A stretch of DNA of 64,000 bases from Falciphora oryzae (GCA_000733355.1 JNVV01000034.1:412238-476237); one strand, 5' to 3'; positions 1 through 10,958 are shown, counted from the stretch's first letter. Numbers and translations: made by a program. The notes: generated by a model not told the origin, from the sequence alone.

Positions 1-200
1 TATCCGGCCAATCCCTATGCTATGCTATCCATGCAATGCCAACCAAGAAACAAGAAAACAAGAAACAATAAAAACTAGCGCCGGACGAGAAGGAGCCGGG
101 ATCCAAATAATGCAGGAGATATATACAAGAAAGAAGAAGTACAGGGCCGGAATACCCCGGCCGAAGCAGCTGAGGTGCTGCCCTCGCTGCTGTCAGCCAC

Positions 201-2018
201 TCAGTTGCTGTCGACGACTCTGAGGGGCCTGAGCACGGCAGTCTGCTTGGTGTGCTTGCTGTGGCGGGTGGCGCTGCGCCTCTCGGTCAGCGCGCGCGGG
301 GAGCGGGCCCTGACCTGGGAACGGGCAGCAGCGCCGGCCTGGGTGATGGGCTTGGGCGTGGCGGCAGCGGCACCGGAACCACCGCCGCGGTTGGGCTTGA
401 CCGGGGCGGTGGCGGCACCACCACCAGCAACAGGGCTCACGGGGACAGCAGCAGCACCGCCGGCAGCGGCAGCCGGGTCCGCATCAGCGTCAGCGTCAGC
501 ACCGGCGGGGGCAGGGCTGAGCGGGGCGGTGGCGGCGTTACCGGCGGGGGCTGGGACAGCAGCGCCAGCGCCAGCACCGGCAGCAGGGGCAGGGGCGGCA
601 GCACCAGCGCCGGCACCAGCAGCGGGGGCAGGGGCGGCAGCACCAGCACCAGCAGCGGGATCAGCATCGGCGGCGCCACCAGCACCAGCAGCAGGGGCAG
701 CATCGGCAGCGCCACCAGCACCAGCACCAGCAGCAGGGGCAGCATCAGCAGCACCACCAGCGCCGGCGGCGGGGGCGGCGGGGGCGGCGGGGGCGGCGTC
801 GGCACCGCCAGACTTCTTGCCCTTGAACAGGTTCTTGATCCACTGCAGGGCAACCTTGGGGAGCTGCTTCAGGTCGTTCTTGAGGCTGTTCTTGATGTTG
901 CTGATCCAGTCGAGGAGGCCGCGCTCCTCGAGGGCGCGCTTGGGGGTCATGGTGCCGCCCGTCTTGAGCGCGGCGGCCTTCTTCTCGAGCTCCTCGAGCT
1001 TGCCGAGGAGGACCTTGCGCAGCTCGCCGGACGACATGCCGCGCATCTCGGCGGGCAGCAGGCTCCGGACGGCCTCGGGGATCTCGTCGCCGGCCTTGGG
1101 GCTGCGGGGCTCATGGCGGACCCTCAGGGTGACGGGCTTGGGGATCTTCTTCTGCAGGATGCGGCCGAAGGTCGAGTTGGCGACCTTGCGGAGCGAGTTG
1201 CTCTTGGGGTTGGGGACGGTGCCGGCCTCGTCCTGGGCGTCGGCGGCGGCCAGCTCCTCGACGAGGATGGCCCTGCGGCGCTTGGGCTTGTTGGCGGAGC
1301 GGGTCGAGTTGTGGTGCTTGCCGTGCTTCTCCTTCTCCTCGGCAGCCTTCTTTACGTCGGCTTCGTGCTTCTTCTGGTCGTCCTCGTGCTGCTTCTTGTC
1401 AACGGCCTGCTTCTTCTGCTCCTCCTCCTGCTTCTTCTTCTGCTCCTCGGCGAACTTCTTATCGTCGGCGGTCATCTCCTCGGCGGGGACGGACTTGGGG
1501 CCGACAAGAGGCTTCGTGTGCTTGCCATGCTTCTTCTCCTCCTCGGCAGCCTCGACCTTCTTCTCAGCTTCGGCGGCCTTCTTTACGTCGGCCTCGTGCT
1601 TCTTCTGGTCGCTTTCGTGCTGCTTCTGGTCGACAGCCTGCTTCCCCTGCTCATCGGCGGACTTCTTGTCGGCGGCAGCCATCTCCGCGACGGCGACGGG
1701 CTTGGGGCCCATAGGAGGCTTCGTCATCTTGGCAGCCGCAGTGCCGTTCTTGGCCTTCTTGGGTCTCTTGTTCTTCTCGGCGGAGACGGTGGAGTTGTCC
1801 GCCTTCACTTCCTGATGTCCCTCGCCGTCATCCTTGTGCTGGGCGGCCTGGTTGGGCTCGTTCCTGGTGGCGACGTGGGGGACAATAGGCAGCGCCCAGC
1901 CGGGACCGTCGCCCCTTGCGACATTGGTCGACTTCCTGTATGTTGACGTGCTCAGGGGCCGGCAGATTCCGGCCGAAATGAGGGGAAGGAGGAGGATTGC
2001 TTGCTTGGTTAGATGCAT
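201..2018 (-). CDS. Secreted low-complexity protein with charged repeats and Ala/Pro/Gly tail
   Basis: A single uninterrupted 605-aa frame starts at the ATG at 2016-2018. It opens with a hydrophobic signal peptide (MHLTKQAILLLPLISAGIC, likely cut near residue 19). Residues about 100-230 hold two imperfect copies of a Lys/Glu/Gln-rich unit of about 65-80 residues, each ending in a KKHEADVKKAAE-type segment and a KHGKH motif, probably helical. Residues about 358-400 form a predicted amphipathic helix rich in Trp, Leu and Lys, preceded by a Lys-Arg pair. Residues about 402-560 are almost pure Ala, Gly and Pro, and the end is basic. No enzyme domain is recognised. It is secreted or wall-associated by inference. 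The long plus-strand ORFs over the same bases are artefacts of GC-rich repeats. The frame choice is firm because only this frame has a signal peptide and ordered composition; the function is unknown. Confidence 0.72.
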   Translation of the reverse strand: MHLTKQAILLLPLISAGICRPLSTSTYRKSTNVARGDGPGWALPIVPHVATRNEPNQAAQHKDDGEGHQEVKADNSTVSAEKNKRPKKAKNGTAAAKMTKPPMGPKPVAVAEMAAADKKSADEQGKQAVDQKQHESDQKKHEADVKKAAEAEKKVEAAEEEKKHGKHTKPLVGPKSVPAEEMTADDKKFAEEQKKKQEEEQKKQAVDKKQHEDDQKKHEADVKKAAEEKEKHGKHHNSTRSANKPKRRRAILVEELAAADAQDEAGTVPNPKSNSLRKVANSTFGRILQKKIPKPVTLRVRHEPRSPKAGDEIPEAVRSLLPAEMRGMSSGELRKVLLGKLEELEKKAAALKTGGTMTPKRALEERGLLDWISNIKNSLKNDLKQLPKVALQWIKNLFKGKKSGGADAAPAAPAAPAAGAGGAADAAPAAGAGAGGAADAAPAAGAGGAADADPAAGAGAAAPAPAAGAGAGAAAPAPAAGAGAGAAVPAPAGNAATAPLSPAPAGADADADADPAAAAGGAAAVPVSPVAGGGAATAPVKPNRGGGSGAAAATPKPITQAGAAARSQVRARSPRALTERRSATRHSKHTKQTAVLRPLRVVDSN

Positions 2019-3761
2019 TTTGGAGGGATGGTGCTAATAGATTGGGTAAGATGAGAATAGAGGATGTGGGGGTCGACTGTCTTCAGTGAAGAAGACAGAG
2101 GTTGGGGGGAAAAAGGAAAAACAAAAAAGAGATAAAGAGACCTAGGAAAGACACAAGGAAAGAGACTTAGGAAAATACAAAAGGAGACGGAAATGAGGAG
2201 ACCCGAAGATGGTGAAGAAAGAGAGGAAAAAAAGTCAATGGTTGGACGGGATGCTCAACGAGGTTATATACATCCTTTGCCGGCCCAGATGCACCGTGAT
2301 TATCGAGCCAGTCCCAAGTCGCTAAGCACAGCCGGCGCGGCGGGTCGGCGTACGAGTCGAGAGGTCGCCAGGGGCATAGGGATCGCTTACACGGTTTGGT
2401 ACGGTTGCAGTGCGGCTTCACGGTCGTCCAATGTTGGCCCTTTGTGGACACTATTCATAGGTCGTCCCCGTATTTTGTTTTGTTGAAACCAGACTTTCTT
2501 GCCGACCTTGGAGGGCTGCCAGGCCTTAACGCGAGAGATCTTCCCCAGCATCCCCAGACGGCCCCATATCGCCTGGTTGGCTGCCCTGGCCTGACGTTGG
2601 GCTTTCTCAGGAGGCGGCGGGTCCATCCCGGCCTCGTTGGCACGCATCCAGGCCGCTGCTTGCGCAAGCACAAGTCGCGTCAGGGTGCATTTCGGACGAC
2701 GGGTAACCAGGTACCATCTCAAATGCCGATAAGGCGGTGCCTTGGAATGCTGTCCGCAGAACCTGGGCAGCCAACAGCCCCCGGGGAAGGCCGAACAGCC
2801 CCGACTGCACCGCCGGGCTTGGACACCAGACTGCACATTTGGGACCAGACTGTCCGATTCACCTGCCACAAGGGTCAGTATCTCCAGATGACAGAAGCAC
2901 CCACAACCGCGCGGACCGCGCGTCAATTAATTAGCGCCTGCGAACGAAACCATGCAACAGTTTTAAGTCTAAACGATGCAACCGTTTAAGTTTAATTACA
3001 TCAGGATGGCCGACCGATAGGGAAGGCCGTTCGAGTCAAACGGTGCCTGAATCGGGCGGCGAGAGCGCCGAGCACTTGACCCCTGCCCCGTCACGGGTTT
3101 CATCCAAACCGTGCGGCCGAGCGCAATGACTCGACACCCGCTGTGGGCTTCTGTCTTTGGCATTCTGCCCCTGGGCCCATGCGCCCGTCGCCATCAGACT
3201 TGATCTCTTTGACGTTGACGGGAAGCACATCAACGGGTGTCCACGGATCCTGCCGAAGATTAGGCGCAGCGCCATCGGCACTTGCCACCAGACATGCCAC
3301 CGGACGCACCCAGGATGCCTTGCAGAGCCGAGCCGGCACGCAAAGAAGTTGAACGCGCACTGGGTTTGCGATCTGCATGCCAAAATGGACAACATGCCCA
3401 CTCGCTGGAGGCCTGTGTGCGAAATATTGAACCGCATCGCCCAAATTAGATATCGCGAATCACGTCACTCTGTCTCCCTCGCTTCCAGAAGTCCGTGTCG
3501 AGGTCACCGGACAGTTCAGACAATGTGCGATAATCCCGTGGAGTACAGGGGCCCCTCCCACCGCGGCACAAACATCTGCCAATCGACTCTACGCTCCGTC
3601 CATCGTGCTCGAATAGCTGGCCGTGATACGCCTTCTGACCTTCCTCTTTAGTCCGATGCCAGTGAGGCCCGTCAAAGACAGCCTGGCTGGCTCAAGCAGC
3701 AGTCACAAACCGACGTCCCCATGGCAGATGCGATACAACTAGCCAGTGGCGATAACATCTG
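2019..3761. other. Intergenic region, no supported gene
   Basis: This lies between the 5' end of one minus-strand gene and the 3' end of the next. Apart from the CT-rich tract at 2090-2235 I see only short ORFs overlapping on both strands, with no splice-supported or family-like protein. Confidence 0.5.
2090..2235 (-). promoter_or_regulatory. Pyrimidine-rich upstream tract of the low-complexity secreted protein gene
   Basis: On the minus strand this stretch is almost all C and T, directly upstream of the ATG at 2018. CT-rich tracts are common near start sites of strongly expressed filamentous fungal genes. The role as promoter or 5' leader is inferred from position and composition only. Confidence 0.35.
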
Positions 3762-4580
3762 TCAGCGTGGATACCTAGACATATTGGGTGGCGAGAAATA
3801 GAAAGAGACGGTGCAAGAGGACGGCAACACTTACGGGAGCCAGATAAATGGAAGCCACATGAATATCAGGCACGAAGCAACGACACCATTGCAAACACTG
3901 CAGTTCCTGCCCGATTCTCCATGTTCCAGATTCTCGGACGTGTTGGCGGGAAGCGACGGGCGCAGCTCGACGAGATCGGTGAGCTTGAGACCCGACTGCT
4001 TCCAGCGTCGCGAGGAGCCGTCCGTAGACAAGTTGGCGCCGAGCAGACCGTGCTTTCCCAGAACGTCCGTAGTGGCGGCCGCGTCGAGGATGTTCATGTA
4101 GACGTCGAACCGACCGTCCGGGATCGCGCAGCTGCGGCAGTCGTTGCGTTTGCGGGTGTCGAAGCATACGGCGGTGCATCTACAGTAGCCAGGACAGGGG
4201 TCAGAGTCGGCCAAGATATAAACCTCGCTCGTGAGGCTAGCGACAGTTGTCACTGGTAAGCAAGGAAGAAAAAAAAACACTACTTGCCGTGTCCAGTCTG
4301 CCTGGTCTTCGAATACGTCGTCGCAGCCATGGATGCATCCTTCACAGGCCCCACAGTCTGGCCCCAGGCTGACGGACGTCTGGACTTGATGAAGGACGCC
4401 GTTTCCCAGGGGCTGGTTCATGGTGACTACCGGAACGAGATCGGAGCTCGCCGCAGAGCCCTGGGAGCCGGCCCCATCGGCTAGACGGCTGGCTGTGAAG
4501 CGGTATTGAAGCGAGAGGCCGCTCGCGGTGGCGGGTACGGTGCCAGCGAGGGCAGGGAGAATGACGGCGAGGAGTTTCAT
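3762..4580 (-). CDS. Secreted cysteine-rich protein, unknown function
   Basis: The frame starts at the ATG at 4578-4580 with a signal peptide (MKLLAVILPALAGTVPATA). The mature part is rich in Cys, in two groups: CGACEGCIHGC, and a CPGYC..C..C..DCRSC run. An intron at 3775-3834 (GTAAGT donor, CTAG acceptor, 60 nt) joins the main frame to a last exon ending in a stop at 3762-3764. Before that intron lies a hydrophobic segment (CLIFMWLPFIWLP) that could be a C-terminal anchor. Around 4253-4283 the frame crosses a poly-T stretch with a GT donor-like start; no acceptor there gives both a normal intron length and a kept frame, so it is left as coding. That part of the model is uncertain. No named domain is recognised. 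Confidence 0.6.
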
Positions 4581-5228
4581 GATGACCCAATGCTAATGGA
4601 ATGCCGGAGGCGATGGAACACTTGGCCGGTTGCTCGTGTCTTCGTTTGTCGCCAGGTTTTTCCTTTAAAAGGTCCCTAAAACTCGGTGGTAGATTTCGCT
4701 CCAACTGCCTACATGGTTTGCGGTGCTTGTGTGTTTGGCTTCACATTTGTGCGATGACACCCTTTTGCGCTTCGTGCCACAAGTGGAAGGAAGGACGGGA
4801 GCTTGGAAGACGTTTTCCCCCACCTTCCTTCCAGATGACTTCCTTCGGGAGATAATTTTGAGAAACAAAAGCATCAGGAGAGTGGTGCAAGAAGGATGTA
4901 GTGTGGAACAAATAGCAAACCTAATGTAAGGCTCTAGTACGATGTCTGCCATCTCGGTGTGATGGCTTTCGAAGGAAGATGTCTCGTACCCAGCAAACAC
5001 CCAACATATTTGGGGCTCGTTTAGTTCGATCGCTGCCTCGTGATGGCCATTTATTCCGGCTAAGTTGCTAATAACTGTCTTACACATCACAGTAGACTGA
5101 GCGTCATTTACCACCAGCAATCGACCATATCCACAGCCTTTTTTTTTTTTTTCATCATAGTACTGCAAACTCCATGGACGATGCAGTTAGGCAATAAATC
5201 GAGCCCCCTATTCAGCCGTCAGGTTAGA
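4581..5228. other. Intergenic region between two minus-strand genes
   Basis: No gene is supported. It should hold the promoter of the Cys-rich protein gene and the 3' end of the DUF1993 gene. A 14-base T run lies near 5141. Confidence 0.5.
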
Positions 5229-5827
5229 TTAGCCCAGGAAAGTACCGAGGTAGTCGCCCTTGCCCAACGGGACGCCCTTGGCTCTCAGAATGGCGTATGC
5301 CGTCTGCAGGTGGAAAAAGAAGTTCGGAATGGCGTAGTTAAAGGTGTAATCCTTGGCGGGCAGGTTCCTCGAACCGAGCTTGCCCATCTGCCTGTTCGGG
5401 GTGGAAAAAGCGGTTAGGAATAACATGTAGCGAGATGAAAAAGGACAGGGAAACTACAAGGGGGGACCTACAGCTCGACAACGTTGTCCTCCTTGCCGTT
5501 GACGGCCGCGGCGTCGACGGTGGCCAGGAGGTCGAGGGTCTTCTTGACGCGGGCGTGCAGCTGGGCCATGGTGGTCTCGTTGTCCTCCCACACGTCGAGC
5601 TCGGCCCCGGTGATGCGCTGGACCCACTTCTTGGTGGTGTTGGACACGACCTGGACCTGGAACGAGAGCGGCAGCATGTCCTCGGCGAGCTTCTCGGCCG
5701 GGTACGTGTCGGCGTCGATGCCCTTCTCGGCGGCGTGCGCCTCGGCCTTGGACAGGATCGCGTCCATCGTCTTGAGGCCCTTGACGAGGATGGCCCCCGA
5801 GGCTTCGTAGAAGGCGATTCCGGGCAT
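5229..5827 (-). CDS. DUF1993 family protein
   Basis: Two exons, 5472-5827 and 5229-5391, are joined across an 80-nt intron (5392-5471; GTAGGT donor, AACAG acceptor, phase 2) to give 172 aa. The product begins MPGIAFYEASGAILVKGLKT and carries the DUF1993 pattern: an N-terminal helix, a conserved LPLSFQVQVVS segment, then WEDNE, and a C-terminal NYAIPNFFFHLQTAYAILR helix. Length fits the family (about 170 aa). These are small cytosolic helical-bundle proteins of unknown biochemical role, found in fungi and bacteria. The start is the only ATG that keeps the conserved N-terminus. Confidence 0.87.
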
Positions 5828-7552
5828 TGTTGCTGTGGCTTGAAGGATGCTGGTGGGTCGGGCCGAGGAGGGGGGGTATGTGGATCGCGCGCGCAGGGGT
5901 GCGGCTCTGGGATCGCGGGGAGGGATCTTTGAAGGAGGTTGGAATAACCTTTCCCGTAGGGCTGAGTTTGGTCACCAAAGATGGAAGAGAGGGGAGGGGA
6001 GGCTGTTCGGGATGATGTGACCAGATGGAAAGAAGGATGTCTTGGGATTATCTCGAGGTGTGTAGTGGTTTGGTGATGATGCGATTTGTCCCTGGGCTGT
6101 CGTCAACGCTAGAAGTAATGGGGGGCAGCTGTCCACCTTTTATGGTGCGGGGGACATCGGCAATGCACAGGACGAAACCTTAAAGGGGGATAGGAATACC
6201 GTCCCCGTACACAGTCCGGGACGCAGGACGTGTCATGGTCGGGTTCCTTTGGGCATAGCGGCGGCCTGCCTTACAAATCCAACTTGAGGGGACGAGGTTG
6301 ACCGCATTCCTGATCGACGAGGTTCCAAGTCGGGTGCTGACCCCGGCTCGTGCTGTCCAATGGTTGGGCCAGCAGAACCGACGGTGGAAAGAGGCCATGT
6401 AGAGCCGTCCGATGTGAGATTCCACATCGTTCTGGAGGGCGCCAAGCTGACAAATGCACACGGGCTCACGTTGTAGACACATAGATGAAGTTGATGTGCT
6501 GGCGTTTATGCCAGCGCTACAGCACGGTCCGACTGGCTCCTAGATGCAGTAGCTTGGTAATCAAGTGAGGGCACGAGCGGAAGTAGACAGTGCATACCTA
6601 CCTCCTGGCTGCAAGGACTTGGGTTTGGCCATTCTATTCCCGGGCGGAATGTCGAAAGAGTGAGTTGGTAATGGCGCGAACGGCTAGCACCAGTGACGCG
6701 GAGGGCAGCCACGGTACCTGGTGTCTTCCTGGCCAAGCACGCTGATGGAATGCTGTGGTGCGGCTGTGGAAGCTCTGCACCGCATCTTCTCGAAGGTGCC
6801 GTGCCGTTGCCGACGCAATCGGCGGGGCCAAGGCGGCGGGGGCGGGGCAAGGAGGCCGGGGTCAGCTCCAGCGCGTTTGGTTCGCGGTCGGGGCACATCT
6901 TGATTGCACGAGCAATCGAAGCAGAATGAGGCACCAGACGCACTCGAATTTACATACCTGCACAGCTGGGCCTCGCTGGGAACGAAGATGTTTGATGCGC
7001 ATCCGCATTTGTGCCGGTTGAGTGGCCTAGGTATTCTCTGAGCGCGGGCGGGCTGGTCTGGCGGTTGCATGCTTCGTCCTTGGTGCGCGCTGTCTCGACC
7101 CCGCAGGCAGTTAGAGCATCCACCTATTTGTCGCCCGCGATTCACGCGTCAACGTCCTGCTTGCCCAAATACCTCTCAGCAGCCAGAGACAACACATCGA
7201 TGCAGGAGGATTTACCCTGCGATCGCAGCAGCTATGGCTTCTTTGCTTCCTGCCATTTCTCTCTAATATTTATGCGTGCTCGATTGAAACCATTTGGTTG
7301 CGCCCGCCATCCAAGACACGGGTGGTCCGCGACATCACCCATCCCAACGCGCACGCGTCAATTCCTGTGCTTTTTTTTTCCCCTTCATTTCGGGATCATT
7401 CTACTGCAAGCGAAACAACCACCAACGCGATCGCAACACCAAATAACCGGAGATCTTGCCCAGTCCGAAACGCCTGCCTCTAAATAAACGCCTAGATCTA
7501 AATAAATACAACGAACTCGATCCGTGTGCTTGGAGACACTTGGGAGCCAATC
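5828..7552. other. Intergenic region, no supported gene
   Basis: This lies between the DUF1993 start and the 3' end of the kinase-like gene. It should include the DUF1993 promoter. Short overlapping ORFs (for example 6506-6943 minus and 7011-7487 plus) lack signal peptides, recognisable motifs or splice support. Confidence 0.5.
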
Positions 7553-8686
7553 TCAGTCATCATCCGACACCAGAAGCTGGAATGTGTCTGGGTCAACCAG
7601 CGCGGGCTGCCAGCGGGGGCCATGCATGTAAGCTTCTTCCCGGGCCTCCTGTAGCGTCTCGTACAGCTGGGGGCGTAGCCGTCCCGCCTTCTCCCTCATC
7701 CCGTCCAGCAGCTTGACAAATAGCCCTGTCTTCTCATGGACCGATGGGGATGATTTTATCACAGCCATGGCGTCCGTCTCGAGCGTGGCGAAACAGTTGG
7801 CAACACGCGCCAGCTTCTGGCCGGGATCAAACTCGCGCCAGTCGGCCCAGTCCCAGCCGACGATCTTTTGGATCACCTCAATGGCGTGCTGGATCGCGCC
7901 CAGGGGCAGCCATTCGCCCCAGCCCTGGGGAGAGTCCTCGTAGGCAAAGGACGTCAAAAGCTGGAGGAGTGCCCTGAGTTCCTCCTGCGCGGCTTGGTCC
8001 ATGTCTTCGCGCCGGTGTCCGCGGGCTCGCGAGAAGTCGTCGATGAGGAAGATTGGCAGCCGGCCGGGGGCGGGCTGAGCGGCGCGGATGCTGGTCAGGC
8101 GGTCCAGGAGACCGTGCGAGATACCGGCGTCGACCATGCGCTTGAGGCCCATGAGGACGTCTTGGAGCATCCGCCAGATGAGGATAGCGGGCACCCTGAC
8201 GCGCTCCAGGCGAGCTAGAGTGAAGATCATGGTAGGACCATCGAGGTCGTAGTGCTCCCAAGAAAGACTGTCGTAGCTGTAGGCGGGAGACAGGGAGGGC
8301 TCCTGGACCTGAGCGATGTGGCGGTGAATGGCTTCGTCGGCTCCGTAGATGTTTCTGAGATGGGCAAGGATGTCGAGACCCTGGGCGCAAGGGTGGCTAT
8401 AGGTTCTCAACACGCTGTGTTTCTGAGAATGACCGCCAACCTCGCGGACCACGAAGGCATTGTTGCCCTCCTCGCCTGGTAGAGAGAACTCCATGAGATA
8501 GTGGCGGCCGGAGGAAGCGCGGGTCATCAGCGCAAAGGCTCCCGGCGGGTCGGCGGACATGGGACCGATGCTCTTGAAGGTGAGATCGGTTTGGGGCGGG
8601 CATCGGTGATGCTGGACGAGCGCTCCCGGATCTGGGAGAGCCGGCGCGTTTGGCGGTTCCGTCACAAAAAAGCGTATCCGAACCAT
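7553..8686 (-). CDS. Divergent protein-kinase-like protein (possible pseudokinase)
   Basis: One uninterrupted frame of 377 aa starts at the ATG at 8684-8686. The middle resembles the C-lobe of a protein kinase fold: a helix LIWRMLQDVLMGLKRMVDA leads to ISHGLLDRLTSI, at the place of a catalytic loop, and then FLIDDFSRARG, at the place of the DFG segment. The usual HRD and DFG motifs are not intact, and no clear glycine-rich loop or VAIK lysine is seen. Such degenerate kinase-like proteins are frequent in filamentous fungi. The assignment is an inference from motif order and needs a profile search. The promoter region is shared with the divergent small secreted protein gene at 10551. Confidence 0.6.
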   Translation of the reverse strand: MVRIRFFVTEPPNAPALPDPGALVQHHRCPPQTDLTFKSIGPMSADPPGAFALMTRASSGRHYLMEFSLPGEEGNNAFVVREVGGHSQKHSVLRTYSHPCAQGLDILAHLRNIYGADEAIHRHIAQVQEPSLSPAYSYDSLSWEHYDLDGPTMIFTLARLERVRVPAILIWRMLQDVLMGLKRMVDAGISHGLLDRLTSIRAAQPAPGRLPIFLIDDFSRARGHRREDMDQAAQEELRALLQLLTSFAYEDSPQGWGEWLPLGAIQHAIEVIQKIVGWDWADWREFDPGQKLARVANCFATLETDAMAVIKSSPSVHEKTGLFVKLLDGMREKAGRLRPQLYETLQEAREEAYMHGPRWQPALVDPDTFQLLVSDDD

Positions 8687-10550
8687 GATCTCTTGTCTGG
8701 AGAGCTGGGCTTCAGGCTCGGCGTCTGTGTAACGTTCCGGAATCTCGATGGCGCTCTGGAGCTTCGTGTGGCGACCTGGCCCCAGAGCCGGCTATCGCTC
8801 AGGACGCAAAGCCAGAGGAAGGGAAGAGACTTTATCTAATGTTGGACAAGCTCAAAACGGCCGTTGAAGGCTTCATTTGATGCAGACTCATGCGAGTGGA
8901 ACATGGACCGGGGGGCAAATCGGACCAAGTAGCTCACAGTTGAGCTACGGGAACAAAGAACAATGAATTAAGGGCTTTGTTGGAATAATTAGCGCGCCTA
9001 ACTGTGTTCCAGCCCAAAAGTGACAGCTCAGCTGTCATTGCTTATTCTCAGAAGATACCATGAATAGCCACAGCCACAATCGACACTTCTAATTGATGTA
9101 CACAATCCCGCGACAGTGTGTCGTCCCGACAGCCTGATGCAATTATCGTGATCGGGGAATAAATTCACTAGTTGCTGTGGGTATTCTATGAACTCTTAGA
9201 AAGACGACGATCGAGAAATTGATGCAAGTTTCCAAAGAGAGTTGGGACGTATTATGAAAGAAACATGCTTTCTCAAGTGGGGGGTCTAAGCGGCATTGTG
9301 TTTTGCAAGCAACGAGCTGTTGTTCGTGTCGGATGTGAGATTTCCGTCAGCCCATCCACAGCCTTGCTTGCCCTTTGAGCTTCTTGTCTTTGTTCTTTGT
9401 CTGATCCTTGCTGCTCAATCCACTAGATACGAGCTGAACTTGCAGCGAGCACGTGCGCGGCGGCGGCCAATCACTGCAAGCTGCATCGGATCATTGTGCA
9501 GATACCAAGGATGCGGTGGGGACAGGAGCTTTTGTGTGGTCGTTTCTCACCATTCAAGTGCCTGCTCGCTAGACGAAGAACGGATGCGCAGCCGAAGGAG
9601 CCGAGCCAATTGTATTCCCAGTGGGCGAGATGGGTTCGGTTCGAACGGGGCCTCAACACAGGCAGTACCAAATACAGCCATACTATGGAACTGCAACTGC
9701 ACAATGCTGGGTAAGGAGTTTTTAGGCAAAGCACATTGTTCTCTTGGCCACGCACGTTCAGCTCGCATACAGACTTCGTATTGGGACGACGTTGAGGAGG
9801 GGAGGGAGTCGGAATCAGCCGGCCAGGTGTCTGCCTAGAATAGCAGCTATACGTAGTAGTGGAGAAGGGGCTGTGGAATAATGAATATTAAATCCATATT
9901 ATCTCACTGCATGCCCCGCATGCATGCCTCACCAGATCTTTCAGCTGGAGCCTGCCAAAAATTAATTACACTCATGGAGTTGTCGCTTGCTCCCGCCTCC
10001 GCCCCCGCTGGAATACCCCGAGGTTAGCAGCCGAGCCCGCCGACCGACCGCCGTACACCCTGAGGGGCTCGGGATATCAGCCGAGAGCCAGCGACGAGCC
10101 CGGCATGTATCACGCTCACCTGGAACATCCCGTCAGCAACACAGGTTATTTCAACCTGGACTTGACGAATGTTGGTACGTTCGCTTAGACGTACCAACAT
10201 TTACCTTTCCTTGATTCTGGGGTTCTTCCAATGGAATTGCCCGCCGCTGTGGACTGAGCTGCAGCATGTCTCCTGATTTAGAAACACTATAACCCAGATG
10301 CTAGGATTGGTCGTAGAAGTTGCGGATAAATCTCGCAGCCATATTGAGGATTCTCACCGAGACCCGGATCTTCTGATGCCAAGTGTGCGTCCCAGGGCTG
10401 CTAGTTGGGAGCGTAGCTCACCAAGATATAAAACAGAGCACGTCATCCCGGGCTGTCACGGCGGTTTGCAAGCCACCATAGGCTACCGTATGCATAGATT
10501 CTCAGCATCAAACCCTACCAAGTTCTAAACGACACTCTGCAACGACAAAG
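8687..10550. other. Divergent intergenic region with a perfect hairpin
   Basis: This lies between the minus-strand kinase-like gene and the plus-strand small secreted protein gene. No ORF here looks real. A perfect inverted repeat occurs at 10168-10201. A TATA-like element (GATATAAAAC) at about 10424-10433 sits about 120 bases upstream of the ATG at 10551. Confidence 0.5.
10168..10201. repeat. Perfect 13-bp inverted repeat with 8-base loop
   Basis: The arms AATGTTGGTACGT (10168-10180) and ACGTACCAACATT (10189-10201) are exact reverse complements around TCGCTTAG. It could be a dimeric regulator site or an RNA hairpin; the sequence does not decide. Confidence 0.85.
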
Positions 10551-10958
10551 ATGCGTCTTTTCGCCGTCTCCCTTCTGCTTGCCCTCGGTGCGGGCGCGAA
10601 CGCCCAAGGATGCGGATGGTACCTCAACGGCAACGACTGCCTCTGCATCAATAGTGCCACGGGTGCCGCCTGGACAGAGTGGACAAACTACTGCTGCAAT
10701 GCTATGGGGAAGAGACCTGGTGGCTTTGTGAGTTTTCATCTCTTTTTGTTTGCCATGGTTATATACCCCATCATACCTATGTCTCCGCTGTCTCCGCAAC
10801 TGGCTGGTTCCCCTCTCTTCCTCTAAAGTCGTTTCACGACTAATCCGGCGTCCGTGAGAAAGGGCCCCGTCTGCACGGTCGACAAGAACAACAGGCAAAC
10901 TTTCAAGGACTGTTGCAAGTTTCAGAACCGGGAGTCCTTGATTGGTCATTGTCGCTAA
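10551..10958 (+). CDS. Small secreted cysteine-rich protein (effector-like)
   Basis: Two exons, 10551-10727 and 10863-10958, give a 90-aa protein. The signal peptide is MRLFAVSLLLALGAGANAQ. The mature part (about 71 aa) has nine Cys, including two CC pairs (NYCCN and DCCK). The 135-nt intron starts GTGAGT and uses an AAAG acceptor at 10859-10862, about 20 bases after an ACTAATCC branch-like site. The earlier candidate acceptor at 10825-10828 would put a stop in frame, so the later one is preferred. Small size, secretion and many Cys match fungal effector-like or antimicrobial small proteins; no family is recognised. A TATA-like element lies near 10424. Confidence 0.7.

Noticed and set aside
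175..1946. Long plus-strand ORFs (546 and 564 aa) opposite the low-complexity secreted protein
   Set aside because: They are translations of GC-rich repeats on the opposite strand, giving runs of Gly/Ser/Ala or Leu with no signal peptide or domain. The minus frame has a signal peptide and ordered repeats.
2387..2989. Overlapping ORFs of 179 aa (minus) and 197 aa (plus)
   Set aside because: They occupy the same bases in opposite directions, with no motif, splicing or leader signal.
4235..4283. Possible intron in the Cys-rich secreted protein gene
   Set aside because: GTAGTG with a TTACCAG acceptor is only 31 nt, and the GCTAG acceptor (47 nt) shifts the frame away from the Cys-rich continuation.
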